A stretch of DNA of 10,427 nucleotides from Caryophanales bacterium UBA7057. Its GTDB lineage: Bacteria; Bacillota_I; Bacilli_A; RF39; UBA660. Below are positions 1 through 5,825 of the stretch, one piece after another. The stretch is taken from NCBI GenBank assembly GCA_002493865.1, contig DLAC01000061.1, positions 1-10,427 on the forward strand, in the 5' to 3' direction. The notes under the pieces were generated by a model, which ran no database searches, was not told where the DNA came from, and saw only the letters and a program-made list of their open reading frames with translations. The translations under genes were made by a program, and so were the position numbers. The number at the start of each line of letters is the position of its first letter. Position 1 is the first letter of the stretch.

Positions 1-1
1 A

Positions 2-835
2 ATATACGAAAATAATAGTACGATTGAATTTAAAGTAAATTATAAAAAGAATCATCAAATATTATCTTCTGATTTAGAAGAACTATATAAAGTGATAGAT
101 ACAGTAAAAAAGTTTACAAGTAATATTTATATTTATGGATGTAGTATTTTTAGAAGTATTACGAAAGAAGAACTAGAAGAAATCAATCATGAGATTTATG
201 ATAAATATCATTTAAAAATAAAAGTTGTTTCTCAAGAAGAGGAAGCATATTATACGGCTTCTGGGTGTTACAGTGATATAGAGTATGATGGTACACTTTG
301 TATATTTATTGGCGGAGGAGGTTCTATTGAACTTATATTTGTCAAAAATAAAGAAATCATTGATAAAAAGTATTATCAGTTTGGAGTGATAGATGTTACC
401 AATAAGTTTGAGAGTTTAAAAGATGATATTCCAAATGTTACGTTTGATGAAGTATATCATTATATAGAAGATTTGATGGGAGAAATGAATCGAAATGCAG
501 ATGTTCTCGTACTAGCAGGAGGAGATCACCTTTATTGGTACAATCATGCAGGGTATGAGTTAATGAAGAACGAGTTATATACAAGTGAAAAACAAAAGTA
601 TATGATTACTAGAGAAATGAGTGATCAGTATGATCAAAATGCTTTAGTTGTATCCTTAGATTACATCCGACAAAAAAGTGATAATCCTAAATGGTTTGAT
701 GGCGCTCGAGCTATGAAAATGATTACAAATTTAGTATCTCATAAGATTCATGCTAAATATATTGTGCCTACGAAAATCAATATGGAAGATGGACTTAGGA
801 ATCAAATAAAAAATGACTCTCTTGGAAAGAATTAA
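2..835 (+). CDS. Ppx/GppA-type phosphatase-like protein, 5' end outside the window
   Basis: The frame is open from base 2, so the start lies upstream; the GTG at 92 is internal. About 277 residues are visible. Three blocks match Ppx/GppA (exopolyphosphatase / pppGpp phosphatase, ASKHA fold). GCSIFRSI (about nt 137-160) fits the ATSALREA block. VVSQEEEAYYTASG fits the GEEEARLxxxG block that holds the catalytic glutamate. IGGGGSIEL (nt 308-334) fits the DIGGGSTEL phosphate loop. The end, with PTKINMEDGLRNQ, resembles the family's closing S..GLREG block. The first phosphate loop (DIGSNS) would lie outside the window. The usual Asp and Thr of DIGGGSTEL are both Ile here, so activity is uncertain. 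Known members cleave polyphosphate or pppGpp in the cytoplasm; the substrate cannot be told from this fragment. The family call is fairly sure, the function is not. Confidence 0.78.
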   Translation: MYENNSTIEFKVNYKKNHQILSSDLEELYKVIDTVKKFTSNIYIYGCSIFRSITKEELEEINHEIYDKYHLKIKVVSQEEEAYYTASGCYSDIEYDGTLCIFIGGGGSIELIFVKNKEIIDKKYYQFGVIDVTNKFESLKDDIPNVTFDEVYHYIEDLMGEMNRNADVLVLAGGDHLYWYNHAGYELMKNELYTSEKQKYMITREMSDQYDQNALVVSLDYIRQKSDNPKWFDGARAMKMITNLVSHKIHAKYIVPTKINMEDGLRNQIKNDSLGKN

Positions 836-864
836 ATTTTAACTATTGAAAGTGATGAAAAAAT

Positions 865-893
865 AAGTCAAAAATAAAAATCTGTGTTAAAAT
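865..893 (+). promoter_or_regulatory. Putative promoter with extended -10 for the cyclophilin operon
   Basis: TAAAAT at 888-893 is preceded by TGT (885-887), an extended -10. A weak -35 (AAGTCA, 865-870) lies 17 nt upstream. The 10-mer GTGTTAAAAT recurs in the promoter at 5773-5801. The site lies in the 91-nt gap after the Ppx-like gene and about 34 nt before the cyclophilin ATG. No convincing terminator for the upstream gene is seen in this gap. Confidence 0.45.
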
Positions 894-926
894 AATATTA
901 CTGAAAACAGTAAAAGGAGATTGTGT

Positions 927-1547
927 ATGAAAAATTATGCCAATGCAAAAAATATGATATTCGTAGTAATTATCGCAGTTGTACTTGTAGTTGCCTTCCT
1001 TTTTGGTGGAAAGAAGAAAGATGACAACAAGAAAAATCTAACGGGAACACATGAAATTGAAATTGTCATTAAAAACTATGGAACGATTAAAGCAGAACTT
1101 TATGCAGATATTGCCCCAATTACCGTTACAAATTTCATTAATCTAGTTAGAGAAGGATTCTATGATGGGTTAACATTTCACCGGATTATAGATGGATTTA
1201 TGATGCAAGGAGGAGATCCTACACAGGAAAAAGATAGTAATCATCGAATTGCAGATACTATCAAAGGAGAATTTAGTTCCAATGGTGTTTCTAACTCTTT
1301 GAGTCATACAAGAGGAACACTTTCTATGGCAAGAAGTCAGTTAAATAATAGTGCAAGTAGTCAATTCTTTATTATGCATCAAGATAATCGAAGATTGGAT
1401 GGAGAATATGCTGCCTTTGGTAGAGTGACAGAAGGAATTGAGGTTGTGGATGAAATCTGTAAAAATGCAATTGTAGAGGATGAGGATGGAACCGTATTAT
1501 ATGAAAATCAACCAGTCATCGAAAAAATCATCGAGATTACTAAATAA
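927..1547 (+). CDS. Membrane-anchored cyclophilin-type peptidyl-prolyl cis-trans isomerase
   Basis: 206 residues. Cyclophilins isomerise Xaa-Pro bonds and assist protein folding. Residues 10-27 form one hydrophobic segment, followed by a charged linker (KKKDDNKK, 29-36) and a complete cyclophilin domain at about 43-205. Visible active-site landmarks are FHR (84-86, the catalytic Arg), FMMQGGDPT (91-99), GTLSMARS (130-137), SSQFFI (144-149) and RLDGEYAAFG (156-165). Tyr161 stands where human cyclophilin A has His126, a common bacterial change. There is no lipobox cysteine, so the anchor is a transmembrane helix. The domain probably faces outward, but charges flanking the helix are nearly balanced, so topology is inferred. 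The ATG at 927 is preferred because AAGGAGA (914-920) sits 6 nt upstream; a TTG at 921 abuts that site. First gene of the run that continues with the NUDIX remnant 25 nt later. Confidence 0.93.
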   Translation: MKNYANAKNMIFVVIIAVVLVVAFLFGGKKKDDNKKNLTGTHEIEIVIKNYGTIKAELYADIAPITVTNFINLVREGFYDGLTFHRIIDGFMMQGGDPTQEKDSNHRIADTIKGEFSSNGVSNSLSHTRGTLSMARSQLNNSASSQFFIMHQDNRRLDGEYAAFGRVTEGIEVVDEICKNAIVEDEDGTVLYENQPVIEKIIEITK

Positions 1548-1572
1548 ATATTAAATAAAAGAAGTGTTTTAT

Positions 1573-2011
1573 ATGAAAAAGAAGATGAATATTATTGCCG
1601 TTTACGACCAAAAGGAAGAGAATATCCTGATGTGCTATCGCTCTAAGGAACCTTATCGTAATCTTTATAATCTAGTAGGTGGTAAAGTTGAGGAAAACGA
1701 AACAGATGAAGATGCTGCTTACCGAGAATTAGAAGAAGAAACGGGAATTACAAAACAAGATATTATTTTAAGCCATCTTATGGATTTTCAATATGAAATG
1801 AGTAATATTGAACTACAAGTATGTTGGTAAGCTCAATAAAGAAAAAAGTCTTGTGGAAGAGATGAATCATCTTCAATGGATCAGTATCCATGAGAATTTT
1901 TATGACATGACAAAATATGCAGGAGAGGGTAATATCTATCATATTTTAGAACAGGTTAAAATTTATCGGGATCGTCTATTCAAAGTAGAAGAACTCGTAG
2001 AAAATAAGTAA
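1573..2011 (+). pseudogene. NUDIX hydrolase split by a frameshift
   Basis: Frame 1 from ATG 1573 carries the N-terminal part with a perfect Nudix box, GX5EX7REUXEEXGU (from GGKVEENE through RELEEETGI). It stops at TAA 1828-1830. Frame 2 continues the family sequence without a break from about 1820 (YVGKLNKEKSLVEEMNHLQW) to the stop at 2009-2011. The net +1 shift falls at about 1813-1827. Loss of one TA from an ancestral GTATATGTT, or a one-base insertion, would explain it; restoring TA gives ELQVYVGKL. A TTG at 1808 opens the second half but has no Shine-Dalgarno site, so it is unlikely to be a separate gene. The start has a weak site (AAGAAGTG, 1559-1566); a GTG at 1564 is less likely. Members hydrolyse nucleoside diphosphates linked to another group, such as 8-oxo-dGTP. 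The break could also be a sequencing or assembly error, as both halves otherwise look well preserved. Confidence 0.8.
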
Positions 2012-2021
2012 AGGGGGCAAC

Positions 2022-2861
2022 ATGAACAAAATTGTTGTAACAAAAGAAGCCAAACTAATGGACTATCTACTAGAAAATACAGACTATTCAAGAAATAAAA
2101 TTAAAAGTTTATTGAAGTATCATTCCATTTCTATTTCTGGAGTAAAACAAGTAAAACATGATACGATTGTAAAACCAAAACAGATGATTTCCATTTCTTC
2201 AGAAAAGAAGGTTACTAAAATTGGTAACATAGATATTGTTTATGAAGATGAAAATTATTTAGTGGTGAATAAGCCATGTGGAATGCTCACCATTTCAACA
2301 GAAAAAGAAAGTAATCGGACACTTTATCACTTTGTAAGAGAATATATCAAAGAAAAGGATAAAAGAAATAAGATTTTTATTGTTCATCGATTGGATCGTG
2401 AGACGGGTGGATTGGTGGTATTTGCTAAAAGTGAGGATTTAAAGAAGAAACTACAAGAAAATTGGGAAAAGGTAGCCCTTAAACGGAAATATGTAGCAGT
2501 CGTCTCTGGAATTTTAGAAAAAAAAGAAGACAAGCTCATTCATTATCTAAAAGAAAATACACAAAATCGTGTCTTTGTTTCTAAAGATTCTTCTGGAAAA
2601 CAAGCAATCACCAACTATAAAGTGCTTCGTGAAAATCAAAACAGTTTATTAGAAATTGAAATTGAAACTGGTAGAAAGAATCAAATTCGTGTTCAGTTAG
2701 CAGAAATTGGACACTCGATTATTGGCGATAGTAAATATGGAACTATCAAAGCAAAGAGAATGTATCTACATGCGACGGAACTTACTTTACGAGATCCAAT
2801 CACTGGCAAAGTTTTATCATTTTCTATAGATACACCTAGAGATTTCTTAAGGCAATTATAA
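2022..2861 (+). CDS. RluA-family 23S rRNA-type pseudouridine synthase with S4 domain
   Basis: 279 residues, about normal length. The family isomerises specific uridines in rRNA or tRNA to pseudouridine. An S4 RNA-binding domain fills about residues 10-60 (YSRNKIKSLLKYHSISISG), then the catalytic domain. Landmarks are YEDENYLVVNKPCGML (74-89), VHRLDRETGGLVVFAKS (121-137) with Asp125 as the catalytic aspartate, LKRKYVAVVSG (153-163), GRKNQIRVQLAEIGHSIIGD (217-236) and a closing RMYLHATEL block (246-254). The S4 plus HRLD arrangement is that of RluC/RluD-type enzymes; the target uridine cannot be told. AAGGGGG (2011-2017) sits 4 nt before the ATG, and the start follows the NUDIX stop by 10 nt, so the two are likely co-transcribed. 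The stop is followed 28 nt later by the DUF308 gene. Confidence 0.93.
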   Translation: MNKIVVTKEAKLMDYLLENTDYSRNKIKSLLKYHSISISGVKQVKHDTIVKPKQMISISSEKKVTKIGNIDIVYEDENYLVVNKPCGMLTISTEKESNRTLYHFVREYIKEKDKRNKIFIVHRLDRETGGLVVFAKSEDLKKKLQENWEKVALKRKYVAVVSGILEKKEDKLIHYLKENTQNRVFVSKDSSGKQAITNYKVLRENQNSLLEIEIETGRKNQIRVQLAEIGHSIIGDSKYGTIKAKRMYLHATELTLRDPITGKVLSFSIDTPRDFLRQL

Positions 2862-2889
2862 GCAGATATTTGTATAGGAGGAAATAAAA

Positions 2890-3447
2890 ATGGATTATTT
2901 AAAAAATGAATTAAAAAAAATATTTATTACATCAATGGTTACTTCTATTATTATGATTGTTATGGGGGTTTTCTTATTAATGAAACCTGACTTCGTTTTA
3001 ACAACACTTTCAACGATTATTGGAATTATTGTTTTAATTCCGGGAATTATTTCTTTGGTAGATTATTTTAAGACAAAATACATGCCAAATCTCGTTATTG
3101 GAGTGATTGCAAGTATTTTAGGTCTTATATTTATCTTTAACCCAAAATTTATTTCGAGTATCTTACCGTTTGTATTAGGAATTTATTTTATTATTAATGG
3201 TCTTAGTAAGCTTCAATATGCAATTGAAATGAAAAAGAACAAGGTTCCAGAATATGCGCCTTCTTTCATATCTTCTATATTGATTTTAGGATGTGGTGTT
3301 TTACTGATCATTAACCCATTTAGTGGCGCTATGGCAATGACACAAGTAATTGGAATCTTTATGATTATCTATGCAAGTCTCGATATTTATAATGCGGTTA
3401 CTACGAAACAGAAAGTAAAAGATTTTGTAAAGGAGATTGACGAGTGA
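2890..3447 (+). CDS. DUF308/HdeD-like integral membrane protein
   Basis: 185 residues with about six membrane helices (roughly 12-31, 38-58, 67-84, 88-107, 126-142, 148-168). They form three copies of a helix pair: MGVFLLMKPDF...IIGIIVLIPGI, LGLIFIFNPKF...VLGIYFIINGL and CGVLLIINPFS...VIGIFMIIYAS. Each copy has a Gly-hydrophobic-Asn/Lys-Pro turn. This internal repeat is typical of DUF308 (HdeD family). E. coli HdeD is linked to acid resistance at high cell density, but the biochemical role of the family is not established and no function is claimed here. AGGAGG (2876-2881) sits 8 nt before the ATG, a strong start. The stop TGA overlaps the GTG of the next gene, so translation of the two is probably coupled. 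Confidence 0.85.
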   Translation: MDYLKNELKKIFITSMVTSIIMIVMGVFLLMKPDFVLTTLSTIIGIIVLIPGIISLVDYFKTKYMPNLVIGVIASILGLIFIFNPKFISSILPFVLGIYFIINGLSKLQYAIEMKKNKVPEYAPSFISSILILGCGVLLIINPFSGAMAMTQVIGIFMIIYASLDIYNAVTTKQKVKDFVKEIDE

Positions 3448-3794
3448 ATATTTTCTTTTGGTACCCAAAATGTAGTACTTGTCAAAAAGCAAAAAAGTTT
3501 TTAGATCAGAAGCAAATTTCCTATCAGATGAGAAATATAAAAGAACAGCCTTTGACGAGTTGTGAGATTCAAGAATTGATTCAAAAATATAAAATAGAGT
3601 TAAAAAAGCTTTGGAATACTAGTGGTATTTTATATCGAGAAAAAAACTTAAAAGAAGCGCTACAAACAATGAGTGATGATCAAAAAATAGAATTGTTAGC
3701 GAGCGATGGAATGCTTGTGAAAAGACCAATATTGATTGGAAAAGACCGTGTATGGATTGGTTTTAGGGAAAAGGAATGGGAGGAAATAAAATGA
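3444..3794 (+). CDS. ArsC/Spx-family thioredoxin-fold protein (YusI/YffB-like)
   Basis: 116 residues, normal for the family. An N-terminal YPKCSTCQKAKKFL (7-20) carries a CxxC pair (Cys10, Cys13). NTSGILYRE (58-66) and LVKRPILIGKDRVWIGF (91-107) are the later family blocks; Arg94 of the RP motif is the arginine that in ArsC positions the oxyanion. Known relatives are glutaredoxin-dependent arsenate reductases, the RNA-polymerase-binding regulator Spx, and YffB/YusI proteins of unclear role. The NTSG..YR block suggests the last group, and there are no ars genes nearby, so an arsenate role is not supported. The GTG start at 3444 is chosen because AGGAG (3431-3435) lies 8 nt upstream and GTGA overlaps the preceding TGA. 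The stop overlaps the next ATG as ATGA. Confidence 0.87.
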   Translation: MNIFFWYPKCSTCQKAKKFLDQKQISYQMRNIKEQPLTSCEIQELIQKYKIELKKLWNTSGILYREKNLKEALQTMSDDQKIELLASDGMLVKRPILIGKDRVWIGFREKEWEEIK

Positions 3795-4018
3795 AAAAAT
3801 CACCCAAAGAAATAGATCAATATCAGTATATGAAATATCGAGTTTTCTGTTGGTATATGGTGATTGTTTTTGGAATTTTAACAATTGCACTTTCGCTTCT
3901 TTCACTTTTTAGAAATATTTCTCCAATTTTCGCAATTCTTTCATTTATTATGGAAGTGATATTTACAAAACTAATGGAACATTTTAAAACAGATAATAAA
4001 CAAAATAAAAAAGAGTAG
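3791..4018 (+). CDS. Small two-helix membrane protein, unknown function
   Basis: 75 residues starting MKKSPKEIDQYQYMKYRVFC. Two hydrophobic segments lie at about 18-40 and 45-60, joined by a short FRNIS turn, so both ends should lie on the same side, probably the cytoplasm. The C-terminus is lysine- and asparagine-rich (KTDNKQNKKE). I do not recognise a family. ATG 3791 is preferred over an upstream ATG at 3776 because GGAGG (3779-3783) is 7 nt before it and its ATGA overlaps the stop of the ArsC-like gene. It is the last gene of the operon; its stop lies inside the terminator hairpin, and the A-tract of that hairpin encodes part of its lysine tail. Confidence 0.7.
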   Translation: MKKSPKEIDQYQYMKYRVFCWYMVIVFGILTIALSLLSLFRNISPIFAILSFIMEVIFTKLMEHFKTDNKQNKKE

Positions 4019-4038
4019 CTCAGCTCTTCTTTTTTTTC
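4005..4038. terminator. Bidirectional intrinsic terminator between convergent genes
   Basis: AAGAG (4011-4015) pairs with CTCTT (4024-4028) around loop TAGCTCAG. An A-run lies on the left and a T-run (4030-4037) on the right, so the hairpin is followed by U's in either direction. It covers the stop codon of the plus-strand gene (4016-4018) and that of the minus-strand gene (4022-4020). The stem is short, but its place between convergent genes supports the call. Confidence 0.7.
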
Positions 4039-4931
4039 GGTTGATTATAGAATTTTGGAATAAAGCTAGTAATTTGCGTTTCTCCTTCTTGAATAAAAGC
4101 ATTGGTGATTCCAATATCACATGCGTAATTCACGATTTCCTCATATTCTTTTTCTGTAAGCGTTCGGTTTAGATTTGGAAACTTTTCAATTTTTCGAACG
4201 GGTGTATATTGATTCATAATACTAATACAAATTTTATCTTGATAATTTTGATATAAGTACTTTAGGATATTTTTTGAGTCTTCTACGTGACCTGGCAGAC
4301 ATAAATGTCTTACAATCACGCCTTTTTTTAATAAATGATTAGAATCATATTCTAAAGCACCAACTTGGCGAACCATTTCTTGTAGACTTTCTGTGATGGA
4401 TTGAACATAATTAGGAGCTAGTGAATATTGATATGCAAGTTTTTCATCAAAATATTTAAAATCTGGTAAATAAATATCAACAATTCCATTTAGCATTTGA
4501 ATGGTTTCTTTTTTCTCATATCCACTTGTATTATAGACAATGGGTAATTTTAAACCACGCTGCTTGGCAATGCGAATTCCTTCAATAATTTGTAAAACAT
4601 AGTGAGTAGGGGTAACTAAATTAATATTATGTGCCCCCATTTTCTGTAATTCTAAACAAATATCGGCGAATTCTTCTGTTGTGATTTCATATCCCATATT
4701 TTCTTCACTAATTTGGTAGTTTTGACAGTAGATACATTTCAAATTACAATGCGAAAAGAAGATTGTACCAGAACCATTTGTTCCTGATAGTATTGGTTCT
4801 TCCCATGGGTGTAGGGAATATCTTGCAATTTTCATTTGATTAGATGCACCACAAATTCCTTTTTCTTGTTTTTCTCGATTTACTTGGCATTTTCTAGGGC
4901 AGAGTACACATCTTTTTAATTCTTGAGGCAT
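4020..4931 (-). CDS. PflX-like radical SAM protein (COG1313)
   Basis: 303 residues. CNLKCIYCQN gives the radical SAM CX3CX2C motif (Cys62, Cys66, Cys69), which binds the 4Fe-4S cluster that cleaves S-adenosylmethionine. A second cysteine set at the N-terminus (Cys8, Cys11, Cys15, Cys27 in RCVLCPRKC...GICG) is typical of this family. Other diagnostic blocks are GTIFFSHCNL (55-64), GAHNINLVTPTHY (99-111), VYNTSGYEKKET (132-143), VDIYLPDFKY (151-160), VRHLCLPG (207-214) and EGETQITSFIPKF at the end. The family is annotated as homologous to pyruvate formate-lyase activase, but its substrate is unknown and no glycyl-radical enzyme is in the window. ATG 4931 is chosen because GGTGAT (4941-4936) lies 4 nt upstream; ATG 4937 or TTG 4943 would lack a site. 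The final KKKKS is encoded by the terminator T-run. Confidence 0.88.
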   Translation of the reverse strand: MPQELKRCVLCPRKCQVNREKQEKGICGASNQMKIARYSLHPWEEPILSGTNGSGTIFFSHCNLKCIYCQNYQISEENMGYEITTEEFADICLELQKMGAHNINLVTPTHYVLQIIEGIRIAKQRGLKLPIVYNTSGYEKKETIQMLNGIVDIYLPDFKYFDEKLAYQYSLAPNYVQSITESLQEMVRQVGALEYDSNHLLKKGVIVRHLCLPGHVEDSKNILKYLYQNYQDKICISIMNQYTPVRKIEKFPNLNRTLTEKEYEEIVNYACDIGITNAFIQEGETQITSFIPKFYNQPKKKKS

Positions 4932-4935
4932 AAAC

Positions 4936-4941
4936 ATCACC
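4936..4941 (-). promoter_or_regulatory. GGTGAT-type ribosome binding site deciding the radical SAM start
   Basis: GGTGAT matches the 3' portion of the full Shine-Dalgarno consensus AAGGAGGTGATC rather than the usual GGAGG core. Aligned on that consensus, the spacing to ATG 4931 is normal. The regulator gene upstream uses the same kind of site. Confidence 0.55.
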
Positions 4942-4948
4942 AAAAAAT

Positions 4949-4978
4949 ATTATACTATACTCTTTCTTTTAAAAGAAA
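4949..4978 (-). promoter_or_regulatory. Possible promoter for the radical SAM gene, overlapping a palindrome
   Basis: On the minus strand TATAAT lies at 4954-4949. The -35 region (about 4978-4972) reads TTTCTTT, a weak match. That region is part of a perfect 16-bp palindrome, TTTCTTTTAAAAGAAA (4963-4978). Transcription would begin only about 11 nt before ATG 4931, a short leader that still includes the ribosome binding site. Read-through from the regulator gene is the alternative. Confidence 0.35.
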
Positions 4979-5001
4979 CTAGGATTTTATAGTTTCTTTT
5001 T
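4970..5001 (-). terminator. Weak hairpin at the 3' end of the XRE regulator gene
   Basis: AAAAGAAACTA (4971-4981) and TAGTTTCTTTT (4990-5000) form an 11-bp perfect stem with an 8-nt loop, spanning the last codons and the stop. Read on the minus strand, the right arm ends CUUUU, but no further U's follow, and the stem is nearly all A-U. It could be a weak terminator or a processing structure. Confidence 0.35.
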
Positions 5002-5458
5002 CTTTCTTTTTAATGCCACCGCATAGTTCATCCAAAGATACATGAAATTGTTTTGCAATTTGATAGGCAAAGGCGGTAAGAATTAAAGTTTCCCCTTTTT
5101 CATAAGCACAAATGGTCGACTGTGTCGTATTTAATAGTTCTGCGAGTTGATGCTGATAAAGCCCATTTTCTAATCGAACTTTTCTTAAACGTTTTCCAAT
5201 TTTATCCAAATTTAGAATTATTTTCTTCGTATTTGTCTTTTTCTTATTACTGAGTCCAGTTACATAATCGAGGGAGTGATTTGTAATATTACAAAAGTCT
5301 ACTAATTTACGTAGTGGAATTAATTCTTTTCCAGTTTCCCATCTAGAGTAGCAAGATTGTGACACGTTTAGTAAATCTGCCATCTCTTGTTGCATCAAAT
5401 CTAAATCCTCTCTAATATCTTTTAATCTTTGGAATATAACATAATTAGAAGAAAGCAT
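4979..5458 (-). CDS. XRE-family regulator with two tandem HTH domains
   Basis: 159 residues holding two full HTH_3 (Cro/CI-type) domains. The first spans about 11-67 (RLKDIREDLDLMQQEMADLL, then SQSCYSRWETGKELIPLRKL, then LDYVTGLS). The second spans about 88-147 (GKRLRKVRLENGLYQHQLAE, then TQSTICAYEKGETLI, then VSLDELCGG). A lysine-rich linker (72-79) joins them, and no sensor or peptidase domain is present. A DNA-binding transcriptional regulator is clear; the target is inferred. One polypeptide could cover both half-sites of an operator without dimerising. The start at 5458 has AGGTGAT (5468-5462) 3 nt upstream. It diverges from the small basic gene at 5563 across a 104-nt gap that contains a short palindrome, so self-regulation and control of that gene are plausible. 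It ends 47 nt before the radical SAM gene. Confidence 0.88.
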   Translation of the reverse strand: MLSSNYVIFQRLKDIREDLDLMQQEMADLLNVSQSCYSRWETGKELIPLRKLVDFCNITNHSLDYVTGLSNKKKTNTKKIILNLDKIGKRLRKVRLENGLYQHQLAELLNTTQSTICAYEKGETLILTAFAYQIAKQFHVSLDELCGGIKKKEKETIKS

Positions 5459-5511
5459 AATATCACCTAATTCTATTTTCTAACTTTAAAGCGCAATATG
5501 ATTTTCTTATA

Positions 5512-5521
5512 CGTAAATACG
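5512..5521. promoter_or_regulatory. Candidate operator palindrome between divergent genes
   Basis: CGTA-AA-TACG is a perfect dyad of 4-bp arms around a 2-bp centre. ATACG also occurs twice as a direct repeat (5509-5513 and 5517-5521). It sits just upstream of the plus-strand -10 box and within the upstream region of the XRE gene, where such regulators often bind. Binding is inference. Confidence 0.35.
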
Positions 5522-5528
5522 ATTTGTA

Positions 5529-5537
5529 TGTTATAAT
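5529..5537 (+). promoter_or_regulatory. Extended -10 promoter for the small basic protein
   Basis: TGT followed by a perfect TATAAT (5532-5537) forms an extended -10. No good -35 is present at 17 nt; TTATAC (5507-5512) would need a 19-nt spacer. It lies 25 nt before the ATG at 5563, leaving a leader of about 19 nt. Confidence 0.55.
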
Positions 5538-5562
5538 CATAGAATAGGGAAGAAGGAATAGC

Positions 5563-5769
5563 ATGGATCCAAAAACAATAGAATTATATTGTAAATATAT
5601 CATAAGACCTTTAGAAAAGCAGAAAAATAAACTAGAGAGAGAAGTTTTAAATACAAAGTTAATGAGAAGATTTATAAAAAAAAGAGAACTGTTCTTTGTT
5701 AAAAAAATGTTAGATGAAAAATTAAAATATTTATCAGAATTGATTTATGGGAAAGAGGAAGGTATCTAA
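5563..5769 (+). CDS. Small basic helical protein, unknown function
   Basis: 68 residues, MDPKTIELYCKYIIRPLEKQ at the start, very rich in Lys, Arg, Glu and Leu, with no membrane segment. The pattern from about residue 14 to 60 looks like long amphipathic helices, possibly a coiled coil (EKQKNKLEREVLNTKLM, VKKMLDEKLKYLSELI). I do not recognise a family. The gene is supported by AGAAGGA (5551-5557) 5 nt before the ATG and by its own extended -10 promoter. It is divergent from the double-HTH regulator, which may control it; a nucleic-acid or protein partner is possible but not shown. The downstream membrane protein has its own promoter. Confidence 0.65.
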   Translation: MDPKTIELYCKYIIRPLEKQKNKLEREVLNTKLMRRFIKKRELFFVKKMLDEKLKYLSELIYGKEEGI

Positions 5770-5772
5770 TAC

Positions 5773-5801
5773 TTGTATTCTCATATTTTGGGTGTTAAAA
5801 T
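5773..5801 (+). promoter_or_regulatory. Promoter for the four-helix membrane protein
   Basis: TTGTAT (5773-5778), a 17-nt spacer, then TAAAAT (5796-5801) with TGT at 5793-5795 as an extended -10. It lies in the 56-nt gap after the small basic gene and 24 nt before the ATG. Confidence 0.55.
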
Positions 5802-5825
5802 TATTTAGTAGAAAGGAGTGCCATT

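Noticed and set aside
92..94. GTG 92 as the true start of the Ppx-like gene
   Set aside because: The frame is open to the edge of the window, and the family needs an N-terminal phosphate loop further upstream.
1813..1830. Programmed +1 frameshifting in the NUDIX gene
   Set aside because: No prfB-like slippery codon plus stop, and no upstream Shine-Dalgarno stimulator of the right form, was seen. A small indel explains it more simply.
1808..2011. A separate 67-residue gene starting at TTG 1808
   Set aside because: It has no ribosome site and its sequence continues the NUDIX domain; it is the second half of the frameshifted gene.
3445..3794. Mycoplasma genetic code (TGA as Trp)
   Set aside because: TGA ends the DUF308, ArsC-like and radical SAM genes at normal family lengths, and tryptophan is written TGG.
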